From contig CANRNL010000018.1 of the NCBI GenBank assembly GCA_947631965.1, positions 1 to 53,861 of the forward strand: 53,861 nucleotides of DNA, in the 5' to 3' direction. Both the position numbers and the translations under genes were made by a program. Below the pieces are notes generated by a model that ran no database searches, was not told the origin of the DNA, and saw only the letters and a program-made list of their open reading frames with translations. This DNA is from an uncultured Clostridia bacterium. Its GTDB lineage: Bacteria; Bacillota; Clostridia; Monoglobales; Monoglobaceae. The first letter of the stretch is position 1, and the number at the start of each line of letters is the position of its first letter. Below, in pieces: positions 1-7,120 of the stretch.

Positions 1-47
1 ATACCATAACACAAAAACGGAGTTTCCGTATATTCTTTTTTTCACTA

Positions 48-75
48 TTTGTAACACATCTATTGTAAACCTACA
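48..75 (+). repeat. IS-end-like element, left copy
   Basis: A 28-base element made of TTTGTAACACATC, six variable bases, then AAACCTACA. The same two blocks with the same spacing occur on the minus strand at 53792-53819. The two copies therefore face inward from both window ends. The sequence to its left holds no recognisable gene. The best reading is the terminal repeat of an insertion sequence that lies mostly outside the window. This is inference from the symmetry; no transposase is visible on this side. Confidence 0.5.
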
Positions 76-77
76 CA

Positions 78-96
78 CATCTTTTTTCAAAAGATG
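78..96. other. short perfect hairpin upstream of the rpsO promoter
   Basis: CATCTTTT and AAAAGATG are perfect reverse complements around a TTC loop. It lies between the IS-end-like element and the rpsO promoter. No T-run of useful length follows the stem, so a terminator role is uncertain. It may be a weak insulator. Confidence 0.4.
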
Positions 97-106
97 ATAA
101 AAACTA

Positions 107-135
107 TTGACACCGGCGCGATTTTGTGATATTAT
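107..135 (+). promoter_or_regulatory. sigma-A-type promoter of rpsO
   Basis: TTGACA at 107-112 and TATTAT at 130-135 are separated by 17 bases. The predicted transcript starts near 142 and leaves a leader of about 94 bases before the rpsO start codon. Confidence 0.85.
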
Positions 136-141
136 AGCCGA

Positions 142-235
142 GTTGTGAACCATTTGCTTAGTTTGAGGGCTTAAGAGTCACCGCCTTTTACCAAGCTTAT
201 CGGGGATGGACAAAAATTTTCGGGAGGTGAACGAA
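142..235 (+). promoter_or_regulatory. rpsO leader, possible S15 autoregulatory element
   Basis: The leader is long for a small ribosomal protein gene. TCACC at 178-182 can pair with GGTGA at 226-230, which is the Shine-Dalgarno sequence of rpsO, giving a way to hide the ribosome binding site. S15 is known to repress its own mRNA through structured leaders in several bacterial groups. I cannot assign this leader to a described class. The pairing is seen in the sequence; the regulation is inferred. Confidence 0.4.
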
Positions 236-499
236 TTGCAGAACGATTGGAAGAAGGAAGTAATAGAAAAGTATGCAACTCACGAGGGCGACACGGGTTC
301 GCCTGAGGTTCAGGTTGCGCTTTTGACTTACAGAATCAACCATTTGAATGAGCATCTTAAGACTCATAAAAAAGACCACCACTCAAGACGCGGTCTTCTT
401 AAAATGGTCGGTGTAAGACGTAATTTCCTCAGCTATCTTGCAAAGAACGATATTGACAGGTATCGTGCGATAGTTGAAAAGCTCGGTCTAAGACACTAA
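236..499 (+). CDS. rpsO: 30S ribosomal protein S15
   Basis: S15 binds 16S rRNA early in assembly of the small subunit platform and contributes to bridges with the 50S subunit. The 87-aa product carries the family core [11 protein letters not shown]-like segment (here [11 protein letters not shown]), then [17 protein letters not shown] and the closing EKLGLR. I chose the TTG at 236 because GGGAGGTGA lies just upstream and the resulting length fits the family (about 88 aa). An upstream in-frame ATG at 206 would add ten residues and would put the ribosome binding site inside the gene. The gene has its own promoter and is followed by pnp, the common bacterial rpsO-pnp order. Confidence 0.95.
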   Translation: MQNDWKKEVIEKYATHEGDTGSPEVQVALLTYRINHLNEHLKTHKKDHHSRRGLLKMVGVRRNFLSYLAKNDIDRYRAIVEKLGLRH

Positions 500-504
500 A
501 ATCA

Positions 505-540
505 TTAAGTCTTTGCCGCATTTTTGCGGCAAAGACTTAA
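505..540 (+). terminator. perfect 16-bp hairpin between rpsO and pnp
   Basis: TTAAGTCTTTGCCGCA and its exact reverse complement flank a four-base T loop. The stem is strong, but the following bases (TTCGCATTTA) are not a real T-run. It could be a partial terminator or an RNase III processing site that separates the two messages, as is known for rpsO-pnp in enterobacteria. Which one applies is not decided by sequence. Confidence 0.6.
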
Positions 541-595
541 TTCGCATTTAAACAGGAATTAAAAATTAAAATAAATACGCGGAGGGCTGTGATTT

Positions 596-640
596 AGCAG
601 TTAGAAATATGCTTTGAAGCAAAGCCTTTTTCTAAGTGCT
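596..640 (+). promoter_or_regulatory. long imperfect hairpin in the pnp leader
   Basis: The arm from AGCAGTTAGAAA through GCTTTG pairs with CAAAGC through TTTCTAAGTGCT, giving about 20 base pairs interrupted by one G-G mismatch and a small internal bulge. It sits about 40 bases before the pnp start codon. E. coli PNPase represses itself through an RNase III-cut leader duplex; this hairpin has the right form and place for something similar. The function is inferred by analogy only. Confidence 0.5.
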
Positions 641-682
641 AAGTTTACGGTGTTCTGCGAAAATCAAAGGAGAATATAAAAT

Positions 683-2770
683 ATGTTTGAAAATTACAGA
701 ACATTTGAAACTACGCTGGCAGGGCGCAGTCTTGTTGTCGAAACGGGAAAAATGGCGCAGCTTGCCAACGGTCATTGTCTTGTCCGTTACGGCGATACCG
801 TGGTTATGGCGAACGTGACCGCTTCGAGAGCGCCGCGCGAGGGAATAGACTTTTTCCCTCTCTCGGTAGATTATGAAGAAAAGCTCTATTCGGTAGGCAA
901 AATTCCCGGAGGCTACACAAGGCGCGAGGGCAAGCCGTCCGAAAAGGCTATATTGACGAGCAGAGTTATAGACAGACCCATTCGTCCGCTCTTCCCGTCC
1001 GACCTCAGAAACGACGTTACGGTTGTAACGACGGTTCTTTCGGTCGATCAGGACAATCCGCCCGAGGTTGCGGCTATGATAGGCGCGTCGATTGCCATTT
1101 CCATTTCGGACATCCCGTGGAACGGACCTATCGGCGGCGTGTGGCTCGGTCTGGTAGACGGCGAGTTTGTAATTAACCCCACCGTGGAGCAGCGCGAAAA
1201 GAGCAGTATGCACGTCACCGTTGCGGGTACGAGCAAAAAGGTTGTTATGATAGAGGCGGGCGCAAACGAGGTAGAGGAGAGCGTTATGCTTGACGGAATT
1301 AAGTTTGCCCACAAGGAAATTATAAAGCTCTGCGAATTTATCACTCATATTCAAAACGAGGTCGGAAAGCCGAAGTTCGAGTATGAAGCTCACGACATAG
1401 ACCACGATTTGTATGACAAAATTGCCGAGCTGGCGTACGATAAGCTCAAATTTGCGCTTGATACCGACGATAAAAATATTCGTGACGCGCGTATAGGCGT
1501 TATAACGGATGAAATTATTCCTCAGCTTGAGGAGGAGTTCCCCGATATAAACGAGCAGATAGGCGAAATTCTTTATAAAATGCAGAAAGAAATAGTCCGC
1601 GCGTGGCTTTTGGAGGGCAGACGCGTTGACGGCAGAAAGCTCAACGAGATAAGACCGCTTGCGGCTGAGATAGACCTTCTTCCGAGAGCGCACGGTTCGG
1701 GTATGTTCACCCGCGGACAGACTCAGGTTCTGACAGTTGCGACCATCGCTCCGGTTTCGGAGGCGCAGAGGCTGGACGGAATCGACGAGGAAGAGACAAA
1801 GAGATATATGCACCAGTACAACTTCCCGTCTTACTCGGTCGGCGAAACACGGCCGTCGAGAGGTCCGGGCAGACGAGAGATAGGACACGGCGCGCTCGCC
1901 GAGCGTTCGCTCGTTCCGGTGCTTCCGTCGGTAGAAGAATTTCCGTATGCGATAAGAACGGTGTCGGAGGTCCTTTCGTCCAACGGTTCTACCTCGCAGG
2001 GCAGTGTATGCGGCTCAACGCTTGCGCTTATGGCGGCGGGCGTGCCTATCAAGGCTCCGGTTGCGGGTATCTCGTGCGGTCTTATAACAAAGGAGAACGG
2101 CGAGTTTACCACTATGGTGGATATACAGGGTCTTGAGGACTTTTACGGTGAAATGGACTTTAAGGTAGCGGGTACCAAGAAGGGAATAACCTCGATACAG
2201 GTGGATATAAAGAACGACGGGCTTTCTTATGAGGTCATAGAGGAGGCGCTCACCAAGACGCGTGACGCGAGATACTATATAATAGATGAAATTTTGAAGC
2301 CGGTAATCGCCGAGCCGAGAAAAGAAGTATCTCAGTATGCGCCCAAGATTATCAATATGCAGATACCCGTTGATAAAATCCGCGAGGTTATAGGCACGGG
2401 CGGCAAGGTTATTCAGGGAATTGTTGCCGAAACCGGCGCGAAGATTGACATAGAAGAGGACGGTCATGTATTTATCGCCGCCGTAAATCCCGAATCTGGT
2501 AAGAAGGCGTTCGACATAATCTCAGGCATAATCAAGGAACCCGAAGTAGGCGAGATTTACGAGGGCGAGGTCGTAGGCTTCTGCAAGGACTTTGCGGCGT
2601 TTGTTAACATTCTCCCCGGCAAGGACGGATTTTTGCATATCTCAAATCTTGCCAGGGGCAGAGTTGAGAAGCTGACCGACGTTATCAACATAGGAGACAC
2701 GGTCAAGGTACAGGTTATAGAGGTCGATAAGGAAAAGGGCAAGATAAGCCTTCGCCGTATCGAAGAATAA
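683..2770 (+). CDS. pnp: polyribonucleotide nucleotidyltransferase (PNPase)
   Basis: Degrades RNA 3' to 5' by phosphorolysis as a homotrimer in the cytoplasm and takes part in mRNA turnover. The 695-aa length is normal. The order is first RNase PH-like domain (about 1-225), an alpha-helical linker, a second RNase PH-like domain (about 310-545), a KH domain (about 553-612, with GTGGK in the nucleic-acid loop where GxxG is expected) and a C-terminal S1 domain (about 620-690). The catalytic segment of the second domain reads EDFYGEMDFKVAGT, keeping the first and last acidic metal ligands while the middle one is Glu instead of Asp. The start ATG follows AAAGGAG. A terminator follows the stop. Confidence 0.97.
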   Translation: MFENYRTFETTLAGRSLVVETGKMAQLANGHCLVRYGDTVVMANVTASRAPREGIDFFPLSVDYEEKLYSVGKIPGGYTRREGKPSEKAILTSRVIDRPIRPLFPSDLRNDVTVVTTVLSVDQDNPPEVAAMIGASIAISISDIPWNGPIGGVWLGLVDGEFVINPTVEQREKSSMHVTVAGTSKKVVMIEAGANEVEESVMLDGIKFAHKEIIKLCEFITHIQNEVGKPKFEYEAHDIDHDLYDKIAELAYDKLKFALDTDDKNIRDARIGVITDEIIPQLEEEFPDINEQIGEILYKMQKEIVRAWLLEGRRVDGRKLNEIRPLAAEIDLLPRAHGSGMFTRGQTQVLTVATIAPVSEAQRLDGIDEEETKRYMHQYNFPSYSVGETRPSRGPGRREIGHGALAERSLVPVLPSVEEFPYAIRTVSEVLSSNGSTSQGSVCGSTLALMAAGVPIKAPVAGISCGLITKENGEFTTMVDIQGLEDFYGEMDFKVAGTKKGITSIQVDIKNDGLSYEVIEEALTKTRDARYYIIDEILKPVIAEPRKEVSQYAPKIINMQIPVDKIREVIGTGGKVIQGIVAETGAKIDIEEDGHVFIAAVNPESGKKAFDIISGIIKEPEVGEIYEGEVVGFCKDFAAFVNILPGKDGFLHISNLARGRVEKLTDVINIGDTVKVQVIEVDKEKGKISLRRIEE

Positions 2771-2783
2771 AAATATGTTTGAT

Positions 2784-2814
2784 AAAAGCCTTTGGAAAAC
2801 TCCAAAGGCTTTTT
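2784..2814 (+). terminator. Rho-independent terminator after pnp
   Basis: A 13-bp stem, AAAAGCCTTTGGA with its complement TCCAAAGGCTTTT, closes a four-base AAAC loop and ends in a T-run. It separates pnp from the two-component operon. Confidence 0.9.
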
Positions 2815-2829
2815 GAAATTCATAAATAT

Positions 2830-2860
2830 TTAACAAATTACGAAAAATATGTAGTATAAT
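2830..2860 (+). promoter_or_regulatory. promoter of the two-component operon
   Basis: TATAAT at 2855-2860 is a perfect -10 box; TTAACA at 2830-2835 is a possible -35 at a long 19-base spacing. An ATG at 2859 overlaps the -10 box, so it cannot be the translation start if this promoter is used. The predicted transcript starts about 2867, just before the AAGGAG at 2869-2874. Confidence 0.6.
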
Positions 2861-2882
2861 GGATTCACAAGGAGATGATTTT

Positions 2883-3572
2883 TTGAACGGCAAGAGCGTT
2901 TTGATAGTTGATGATGAGAAAAACATATGCGAGCTTATAAGGCTTTACACCGAAAACGAGGGATTTAAGACCTATTCCGCGTCCGACGGCGAGGAGGCTG
3001 TAAACAAGTTTAAGGAGCATATGCCCGATATTGTACTGCTCGACATAATGCTTCCAAAAAAGGACGGGCGGCAGGTGTGCCGCGAGATACGCGCGATAAG
3101 CGACGTTCCGATTATTATGCTGACCGCAAAGGGCGAAACCTTTGATAAGGTGCTGGGGCTGGAGCTTGGCGCGGATGACTATATCGTAAAGCCGTTTGAG
3201 CCGAAAGAGCTTATCGCGAGGATAAAGGCGGTACTCAGAAGATGCGGCGTAAAAGAAACCAAGGAGGCCGAAAATGAACTCGTGTTTGACGGATTGGTGA
3301 TAAATCAGTCCTCGTATGAGGTCTATATCGACGGGCAAAAAATAGAAATGCCGCATAAGGAATTTGAGCTTTTGTATTTTCTTGCGAACAACGCGAATAA
3401 GGTTTTCACGCGCGACCAGCTTCTCGACGAGATATGGGGCTATGAATTTTTCGGAGACTCGCGCACCGTTGATGTACATATAAAGCGCATAAGAGAAAAG
3501 ATAGACAAGGAAAATGCGCCGTGGCAGCTTAAGACCGTATGGGGAGTCGGTTACAAGTTTGAGGTGAACTGA
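2883..3572 (+). CDS. OmpR/PhoB-family response regulator
   Basis: DNA-binding response regulator that is phosphorylated by the adjacent kinase. The receiver domain spans about 4-117 with the acidic pair DD at 10-11, phospho-acceptor Asp54 in LLDIMLP, and the conserved Lys in IVKPFEP. A winged-helix effector domain spans about 130-226, ending in KTVWGVGYKFE. I chose the TTG start at 2883 because AAGGAG lies about nine bases upstream and the earlier ATG overlaps the promoter -10 box. The kinase gene begins two bases after the stop. Its target is unknown, but the next gene is an HtrA protease, which suggests an envelope-stress role like CssRS. That role is inference. Confidence 0.92.
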   Translation: MNGKSVLIVDDEKNICELIRLYTENEGFKTYSASDGEEAVNKFKEHMPDIVLLDIMLPKKDGRQVCREIRAISDVPIIMLTAKGETFDKVLGLELGADDYIVKPFEPKELIARIKAVLRRCGVKETKEAENELVFDGLVINQSSYEVYIDGQKIEMPHKEFELLYFLANNANKVFTRDQLLDEIWGYEFFGDSRTVDVHIKRIREKIDKENAPWQLKTVWGVGYKFEVN

Positions 3573-3574
3573 CG

Positions 3575-5023
3575 GTGAAAAAGACAATTTTTTCAAGAAT
3601 TTTGAAAACGAATTTGCTGACTATTTTAATAGGCATTTTTATTCTGACCTCGTTTCAGCTTTTGTTTATAAATTACTATGTCACAAGAGAAAATGAGCGT
3701 TCGCTCCGCGAAAGCTCGAACAGAATCGTCAGTGATATTCGTTCCTACGCCTCCATAGAGGCGTTTAAGCACTCGATAAGCGGTTTTATAGCCGCAAAAG
3801 GCGCGGACGTGATTTTGACCGACAACAGCGGAAAGATTTTGATTTCACAGCAGTCGCAGCACATTGACAAAAATGATGTATATTATGTGGATAAGCAGTA
3901 TATCGAGGAGGACGAGAAAGAAAAAAGGGATGATGTGGTTATCGGCACTCTCGGCGGAGTTTACAACAAGGTGATGTTTACGCTCAGAACCCCGATATAT
4001 TATGATAATGTAAAGCTCGGCACTCTTTTCCTCAGTATGCCGGTCGAGGAGGTGCGCCGCGTGCAGCACAGGATGTCCGGTCTGTCGCTGTACGGTTTTG
4101 CGATTGTCGCGCTGATTTCAATCGCTATGTCGTATCTGCTGTCAAAGCGTCTGTCGCACCCGATAAAGGAGATAGGCGAGGGCGCGAACGAATTTGCAAA
4201 GGGCAACTTCGGGGCGCGCGTCAAGCTTGAAAAAGTAGACGCAAAGACGGTGGAGATTGCCGAGCTTGCCGACAGATTTAACGATATGGCGCAGGAGCTT
4301 GAAAATTTTGAGGACGTGAGAAACAATTTCATCTCCGACGTGGCTCACGAGCTGCGTACGCCGATGACCACCATAGGTGGTTTTGTGGATGGTATTCTGG
4401 ACGGCACGATTCCTCCCGAAAAGCAAAACGATTATCTTGAAATAGTGCATGATGAGGTAAAGCGCCTTTCAAAGCTCGTCAATTCGTTTTTGGCGGTTGC
4501 AAGGCAGGAGAGCAGCCAGCACAACGAGCCGAATATGGTGAATTTCGAGCTTGACGAGATGATACGCCGCGTTATAATAGGCTTTGAGAACCGTTTGGAT
4601 GAGAAAAAGGCGGATGTGGAGGTCAACTTTGCAAGCGAAAAATGCGTGGTGTTTGCCGATAAGGACTCTGTAAGTCAGGTGCTTACAAATCTTTTGGACA
4701 ACGCGATAAAGTTTATGCCGGAGCGCGGAAAAATCACAATAAGCGTTAAAAACGGCAAAAACCATAATTATGAAATTTCGGTCAGGAATACGGGCTCGGG
4801 AATTTCCAAAGATGCGCAGAAGTTTATTTTCGAGCGCTTTTACAAGGAGGATAAGTCGCGTTCCGAAAACAAAACCGGTAACGGTATAGGTCTTTATATA
4901 GTTAAAAATATTATAAAGGCGCACAAGCAGTCGATATGGGTAAACAGCGACGGCAGCGAATACACCGAGTTCGTTTTCACGCTTGAAAAAGGAAAGGTGC
5001 ATAAAACTCACGAAAATGGTTAA
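3575..5023 (+). CDS. membrane sensor histidine kinase
   Basis: Partner kinase of the preceding regulator. It has a transmembrane helix near 11-33, an extracellular sensor region of about 135 aa without a motif I recognise, a second helix near 170-190, a HAMP linker, then a dimerisation/phospho-acceptor domain with VAHELRTP (His near 259). The ATPase domain follows, with the N box NLLDNAIKF and a G box reading GNGIGLYIVK. The 482-aa length is typical. The GTG start is two bases after the regulator stop and is preceded by GAGGTGA inside the end of that gene, so the pair is probably translationally coupled. No PAS domain is seen and no walH/walI-like genes follow, which argues against WalK. Confidence 0.92.
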   Translation: MKKTIFSRILKTNLLTILIGIFILTSFQLLFINYYVTRENERSLRESSNRIVSDIRSYASIEAFKHSISGFIAAKGADVILTDNSGKILISQQSQHIDKNDVYYVDKQYIEEDEKEKRDDVVIGTLGGVYNKVMFTLRTPIYYDNVKLGTLFLSMPVEEVRRVQHRMSGLSLYGFAIVALISIAMSYLLSKRLSHPIKEIGEGANEFAKGNFGARVKLEKVDAKTVEIAELADRFNDMAQELENFEDVRNNFISDVAHELRTPMTTIGGFVDGILDGTIPPEKQNDYLEIVHDEVKRLSKLVNSFLAVARQESSQHNEPNMVNFELDEMIRRVIIGFENRLDEKKADVEVNFASEKCVVFADKDSVSQVLTNLLDNAIKFMPERGKITISVKNGKNHNYEISVRNTGSGISKDAQKFIFERFYKEDKSRSENKTGNGIGLYIVKNIIKAHKQSIWVNSDGSEYTEFVFTLEKGKVHKTHENG

Positions 5024-5039
5024 AACAGTTTTTAAACTT

Positions 5040-5073
5040 TGTTAATAATTTTGTAACAAATTGCATTTATAAT
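5040..5073 (+). promoter_or_regulatory. htrA promoter with candidate regulator direct repeat
   Basis: TATAAT at 5068-5073 is a perfect -10 box, but no good -35 lies 16-18 bases upstream. Instead TGTTAA (5040-5045) and TGTAAC (5052-5057) form a direct repeat with a 12-base period in the usual activator position. OmpR-family regulators bind such tandem half-sites, usually with an 11-base period in the PhoP/WalR group. Control by the adjacent regulator is inferred. Confidence 0.5.
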
Positions 5074-5104
5074 AGCTTTGTAAAAATCAAAGGAGTGATT
5101 TTGT

Positions 5105-6499
5105 ATGAACGAATTTTATGATGATGAACTGTTCGGTAACCGAAGCTCGGAATCGGAAGAGACGTCCGAAAATAATGCGGTTGAACCCGAAGAGCCCGAA
5201 ACTTTGCAGGCGGAGAGCGCCTCGGCACCGGAGGAAGGACACCGCGAGGTGGTAATCTCGCTTGACCAAGGCGCGTCAGGCGGCAGCCCCTCGTCTATGA
5301 CGGCGAATTATCGTCCGAGGACATATACCGAAAATATAAGCGGCAAAAAGAAGAACGGCAAGATGCGTTATATCGCGGCGGGTCTTGCGATAACGGTTCT
5401 TAACCTTGCGGTCTTGGGAGGAATGTATGCGCTCGGCTATAAGAACGGCAGCGGCTCACAGGGAAACGTTGACAAAACCGCGCTTATAAACGAGCTTAAA
5501 TCGGATTCGGAGAACGGCTACTCTTCCGGCAATGTTGAAAACGCAAATTTGACGGAGGGAGAGCTTTCGACAACCCAAATCGCGCAGAAGGCGGGTCCTT
5601 CGGTTGTGGGCATTACCAGTAAGGTTCAGGCAAGCCTCGGATTTTTCGGTTCAAGCATTGCGGAAAGCACCGGTTCGGGCGTTATTCTGAGCAACGACGG
5701 ATATATAGTTACAAACAACCACGTTGTGGACGGCTCGGTCGGCGTTACGGTTCAGCTCAGTTCGGGCAACGTATATGACGCGGAAATAATCGGAACAGAC
5801 GAGCAGACAGACCTTGCGGTAATTAAAATCAACGCGAACGAACCTCTTACCGCGGCTTCGCTCGGCGATTCGAGCAAGCTGGAGATAGGCGAAAAGGCGG
5901 TCGCTATCGGCAACCCGATGGGACTTGAATTTTTCGGAAGCGTTACCGAGGGCGTTATAAGCGGACTGAACAGAACTATCACGGTGGAAAACAGGACGAT
6001 GAACGTAATTCAGACCGATGCGGCAATCAATTCGGGAAATTCGGGCGGTGCGCTTGTTAACGGCAGAGGCGAGGTAATAGGTATAAACGCGGTTAAAATT
6101 TCGTCGAGTACGGCGGAAGGAATGGGCTTTGCAATACCAATCTCGGAGGCGGAGCCGATAATCGCCGATTTGATAGAGTACGGTTACGTTAAGGGCAGAC
6201 CCGTAATAGGCATAACCACGCGCGACATTACCGATTATGTTTCAAGCACGCAGGGCGTACCTGTCGGAGTTCAAATCTGGGTAGTTCAGGAGGGCAGCGG
6301 TGCGGCTGCCGCGGGACTTGAACAGGGCGATATTATTTTGAAAGCCGACGACACCAAGGTCGAAACCTATGAGGACCTTAACAAGGTCAAGGATACTCAT
6401 AAGGCGGGAGAGGTAATAAAGCTTGAGGTTTATAAGTACAGAACGGGTCAGACCGTTACGGTAGATGTTCCGCTGAGCGAGCAAACTCCCGAAAAATAA
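5105..6499 (+). CDS. htrA: HtrA/DegP-like membrane-anchored serine protease
   Basis: Degrades or refolds damaged exported proteins on the outer face of the membrane. An acidic, disordered cytoplasmic N-terminus (about 1-85) precedes one transmembrane helix near 92-112. The trypsin-like domain carries the catalytic triad: His in TNNHVVDG, Asp in TDLAVIKI and Ser in NSGNSGGALVN. One PDZ domain follows (about 345-450). The 464 aa fit the Firmicutes HtrA class with a single PDZ. ATG with AAAGGAGTG upstream. It follows the sensor kinase and has its own promoter, so kinase, regulator and protease may form one stress circuit. A strong terminator lies downstream. Confidence 0.95.
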   Translation: MNEFYDDELFGNRSSESEETSENNAVEPEEPETLQAESASAPEEGHREVVISLDQGASGGSPSSMTANYRPRTYTENISGKKKNGKMRYIAAGLAITVLNLAVLGGMYALGYKNGSGSQGNVDKTALINELKSDSENGYSSGNVENANLTEGELSTTQIAQKAGPSVVGITSKVQASLGFFGSSIAESTGSGVILSNDGYIVTNNHVVDGSVGVTVQLSSGNVYDAEIIGTDEQTDLAVIKINANEPLTAASLGDSSKLEIGEKAVAIGNPMGLEFFGSVTEGVISGLNRTITVENRTMNVIQTDAAINSGNSGGALVNGRGEVIGINAVKISSSTAEGMGFAIPISEAEPIIADLIEYGYVKGRPVIGITTRDITDYVSSTQGVPVGVQIWVVQEGSGAAAAGLEQGDIILKADDTKVETYEDLNKVKDTHKAGEVIKLEVYKYRTGQTVTVDVPLSEQTPEK

Positions 6500-6590
6500 T
6501 GTAAATAATGTATAATAAGGAAAAAACGGGCAATAATATATGCAGATAAATGAATAAATCCTTCAAATAACTCATTTTTTCTTCCATTTC

Positions 6591-6625
6591 AAAAGAGGTG
6601 TTTCGTTGAGAAACACCTCTTTTGT
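6591..6625 (+). terminator. Rho-independent terminator after htrA
   Basis: AAAAGAGGTGTTT and AAACACCTCTTTT form a 13-bp perfect stem around a seven-base loop, followed by a T-rich tail. In the gap 6500-6824 the other items are a promoter and a broken mini-ORF. Confidence 0.9.
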
Positions 6626-6681
6626 TATGCCCGCCGGAATCTTAATAAAACGGCGAAAAAGCAAAAAATTTTCACTGTCCG

Positions 6682-6709
6682 TTTTTACACCCAATGAATG
6701 TGATATTAT
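6682..6709 (+). promoter_or_regulatory. promoter of the small-protein locus
   Basis: TTTTTA (6682-6687) and TATTAT (6704-6709) are 16 bases apart. It would transcribe the frameshifted mini-ORF and the 63-aa gene. Confidence 0.5.
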
Positions 6710-6748
6710 ATTTACAGCAAAGAAAAAATACATTAGGAGGCGGTATTT

Positions 6749-6801
6749 ATGAAAAGTATTTAGGCTTTAACACGGGCAAGGTGGACAGTACGGAAAAATA
6801 A
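6749..6801 (+). pseudogene. frameshifted mini-ORF with an intact ribosome binding site
   Basis: AGGAGG at 6735-6740 lies eight bases before an ATG that opens only four codons (MKSI, then TAG at 6761). If one base is re-read, or one A is added in the AAAA run at 6752-6755, the frame continues as MKKYLGFNTGKVDSTEK and stops at 6799. So either a 17-aa peptide gene lost one A, the assembly dropped a base in the run, or ribosomes slip by -1 here. The strong ribosome binding site argues that something was translated. The peptide is not one I recognise. Confidence 0.4.
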
Positions 6802-6824
6802 TTATATACGAAAGGGGATTTAAA

Positions 6825-7016
6825 ATGTTAGTTTTGATAGGAATTATATACATAATTTATCATTTGGTTAAAGAAGCGGTAGAGGATGAACAAATAAGAC
6901 AGTGGTGTGCGCGCAAGGGCTACGATACATACCCGTCAAGTACGGGAATGAAAGATATGAAGACAGGCAAGCATTGCTGGGTTAACCCGCGCACGGGTGA
7001 AAAGACATTGTGGTAA
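6825..7016 (+). CDS. small membrane protein of unknown function
   Basis: A 63-aa product with a hydrophobic N-terminal helix (LVLIGIIYIIYHLV) and a polar C-terminal half with two cysteines and a PRTGEKTLW ending. ATG is preceded by GAAAGGGG. I do not recognise the family. It lies downstream of the frameshifted mini-ORF and just upstream of a WYL regulator with its own promoter. The topology suggests a membrane-tethered short protein facing one side with a roughly 45-aa soluble tail. It could be an accessory cargo gene. Confidence 0.65.
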   Translation: MLVLIGIIYIIYHLVKEAVEDEQIRQWCARKGYDTYPSSTGMKDMKTGKHCWVNPRTGEKTLW

Positions 7017-7029
7017 TAAAACGTGAGTA

Positions 7030-7058
7030 TTGCTTTTGCCAAGACCTCGTGATATAAT
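7030..7058 (+). promoter_or_regulatory. promoter of the WYL regulator
   Basis: TTGCTT at 7030-7035 and a perfect TATAAT at 7053-7058 with a 17-base spacer. Confidence 0.75.
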
Positions 7059-7081
7059 TCAGAAAGACAGGTCGCATTATT

Positions 7082-7105
7082 ATGGGATTATTTGACGATG
7101 ATTAA
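7082..7105 (+). other. possible seven-codon leader ORF (MGLFDDD)
   Basis: In the leader of the WYL gene an ATG opens MGLFDDD and stops at 7103-7105, immediately before the AACGGAGG that serves the WYL gene. A weak AGG lies about nine bases upstream of the ATG. It may be a translational coupling leader or chance. Confidence 0.25.
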
Positions 7106-7120
7106 ACGGAGGCCGATATA

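Noticed and set aside
632-1888. Long open frame on the minus strand opposite pnp (418 codons).
   Set aside because: It is antisense to a certain gene, has no ribosome binding site, and its product has no motif. It arises from the codon bias of pnp.
2883-5023. Identity as WalR/WalK.
   Set aside because: No walH, walI or walJ follows, the kinase lacks PAS, and the direct repeat before htrA has a 12-base instead of an 11-base period.
6500-6590. Small RNA starting at a TATAAT near 6511 and ending at the htrA terminator.
   Set aside because: No -35 box at a workable distance; the terminator is explained by htrA.
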